A stretch of DNA of 64,000 nucleotides. Source: Actinomadura rupiterrae (GTDB lineage: Bacteria; Actinomycetota; Actinomycetes; Streptosporangiales; Streptosporangiaceae). A model generated the notes under the pieces. The model worked only from the letters and a program-made list of their open reading frames with translations. It ran no database searches and was not told the origin of the DNA. The stretch lies in assembly GCF_024172125.1 (NCBI RefSeq), contig NZ_JAMZEA010000001.1:558001-622000 (forward strand). Reading direction: 5' to 3'. Every line of letters starts with the position of its first letter. Position 1 is the first letter of the stretch. Position numbers and translations under genes: made by a program. Positions 63,244 through 64,000 of the stretch are shown here, in pieces.

Positions 63244-63496
63244 CCCCACAAACCAACACCCCTGACATCTCGAAGACGCCTCGCCCAGGGCTCTGCGACT
63301 CCCTCGAATGGAGACCTTCGGCAACCCGTGACCAACATTTTCAGGGCGCGGCGGCGGCCTTTTGCGGGCGGCACCGGACGGCCCGGGCCTTCACGCTGTC
63401 AAACGATTAGGCGCAGGACCTAATCGGGCGACAGTAGATCATCTGCGGCGCAAACTCGCCTTGTCCGTTCACCGCACGAAGGGCAAGGACCTCCCA

Positions 63497-63937
63497 ATGA
63501 AGCGAATCCGCAACGCCCTCCTGGCACTGGCCATAGCCGGCGCCTCCGCCGTCGGACTCACCGGTCTCGCCGGCACCGCCCACGCCGACGGCGGGTGCCG
63601 ATACGACTACGCCTACGTCGGTTACGGCTTCTCGCTCAAGCCCTGCATCGAGAACGGCGCAGCCGCCAACATGATGGTCGGGTCGGTCAGCATCCGGATC
63701 GCTCCCTATTCCACGGACGTCAACGTCTGCGGCCAGTTCATCACCACGACCGGATACCGGGGGCCGGTGCACTGCTCCTACGTCAACGTCTACGAGAACG
63801 TGACAACGTACTGGAACAACGAGGCCTACGCATACGACGCGTGCAGCCACGGCTACAGGTACTACTACGACTCGTGGATCACGGAGTCCGGCGTTCGCTA
63901 CGGCGACGTCCAAAGCCCGGTGGTCACCTGCTCCTGA
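63497..63937 (+). CDS. Secreted Tyr/Cys-rich protein
   Basis: 146 residues from ATG 63497 (AAGGA upstream). Signal peptide MKRIRNALLALAIAGASAVG ending AHA before DGG. Five cysteines (GGCRYD, KPCIEN, NVCGQF, VHCSYV, DACSHG, VTCS region) and many Tyr. No family recognised. A terminator follows. Confidence 0.75.
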   Translation: MKRIRNALLALAIAGASAVGLTGLAGTAHADGGCRYDYAYVGYGFSLKPCIENGAAANMMVGSVSIRIAPYSTDVNVCGQFITTTGYRGPVHCSYVNVYENVTTYWNNEAYAYDACSHGYRYYYDSWITESGVRYGDVQSPVVTCS

Positions 63938-63947
63938 GCGGGCATCG

Positions 63948-63980
63948 TGAGGCCGTGCCGCTCGGACGGGCGCGGCCTCA
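63948..63980 (+). terminator. Hairpin terminator
   Basis: TGAGGCCGTGCC / GGGCGCGGCCTCA arms with an 8-nt loop, followed by TGGGCTTTCC. Confidence 0.75.
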
Positions 63981-64000
63981 TGGGCTTTCCTGGGCGGCGA

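Noticed and set aside
1..64000. CRISPR array
   Set aside because: No regularly spaced direct repeats were found; the tandem repeats seen are short and contiguous.

Overview
The window is high-GC actinobacterial DNA. Family content (DUF5753/DUF397 pair, DUF574 methyltransferase, SARP/BTAD domains, DUF2637, class F sortase, Tad pilus, ssrA-smpB-ftsXE-prfB block) suggests a Streptosporangiales-type genome, perhaps Actinomadura-like. The genus is inference. No rRNA or complete tRNA was seen; the only intact RNA gene is tmRNA (52588-52960, minus).

Layout. 1-12.9 kb is decayed accessory DNA: a BNR-repeat protein end, a MarR/amidohydrolase pair with a palindromic operator, a PadR-SnoaL-SRPBCC operon, a TetR relic abutting a LuxR relic, a frameshifted alpha/beta hydrolase facing a CGNR regulator, a histidine-kinase end joined to an esterase fragment at a repeat scar, a large NB-ARC/TPR regulator, and nested IS630, lanthipeptide dehydratase, ISL3 and IS256 relics. 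12.9-24.2 kb holds a LysR/SDR pair split by an IS5-type element, an FAD monooxygenase, a double histidine kinase, small unknown proteins, and a DUF5753 regulator separated from its DUF397 partner by a second IS5-type element. 24.3-26.1 kb is an unusual BTAD-methyltransferase fusion.

26.5-36.9 kb is a Tad/Flp pilus operon (frameshifted lipoprotein, secreted protein, SAF/CpaB, CpaE-like, CpaF, TadB, TadC, Flp pilin, two TadE-like, TadG-like, LysM-BTAD membrane protein). Most genes overlap by 4 nt, and no prepilin peptidase is present. 36.9-46.7 kb mixes relics with AsnB plus an M15-peptidase-like gene, and a sortase with a likely substrate.

46.7-52.2 kb looks like an integrated island: a tyrosine integrase next to a tRNA-3'-end-like sequence, a damaged DUF2637 gene, and a tight four-gene operon (unknown helical protein, QueC-like PP-loop enzyme with QatC-type motifs, XRE-ImmA/IrrE protein, PIN nuclease). 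This operon is the best candidate for an undescribed defence or conflict system. 52.5-64 kb is conserved core: tmRNA, a PBP-like protein lacking all three transpeptidase motifs, SmpB, FtsX, FtsE, a small zinc-ribbon membrane protein, two related lipoproteins flanking prfB, a GNAT enzyme and a secreted protein.
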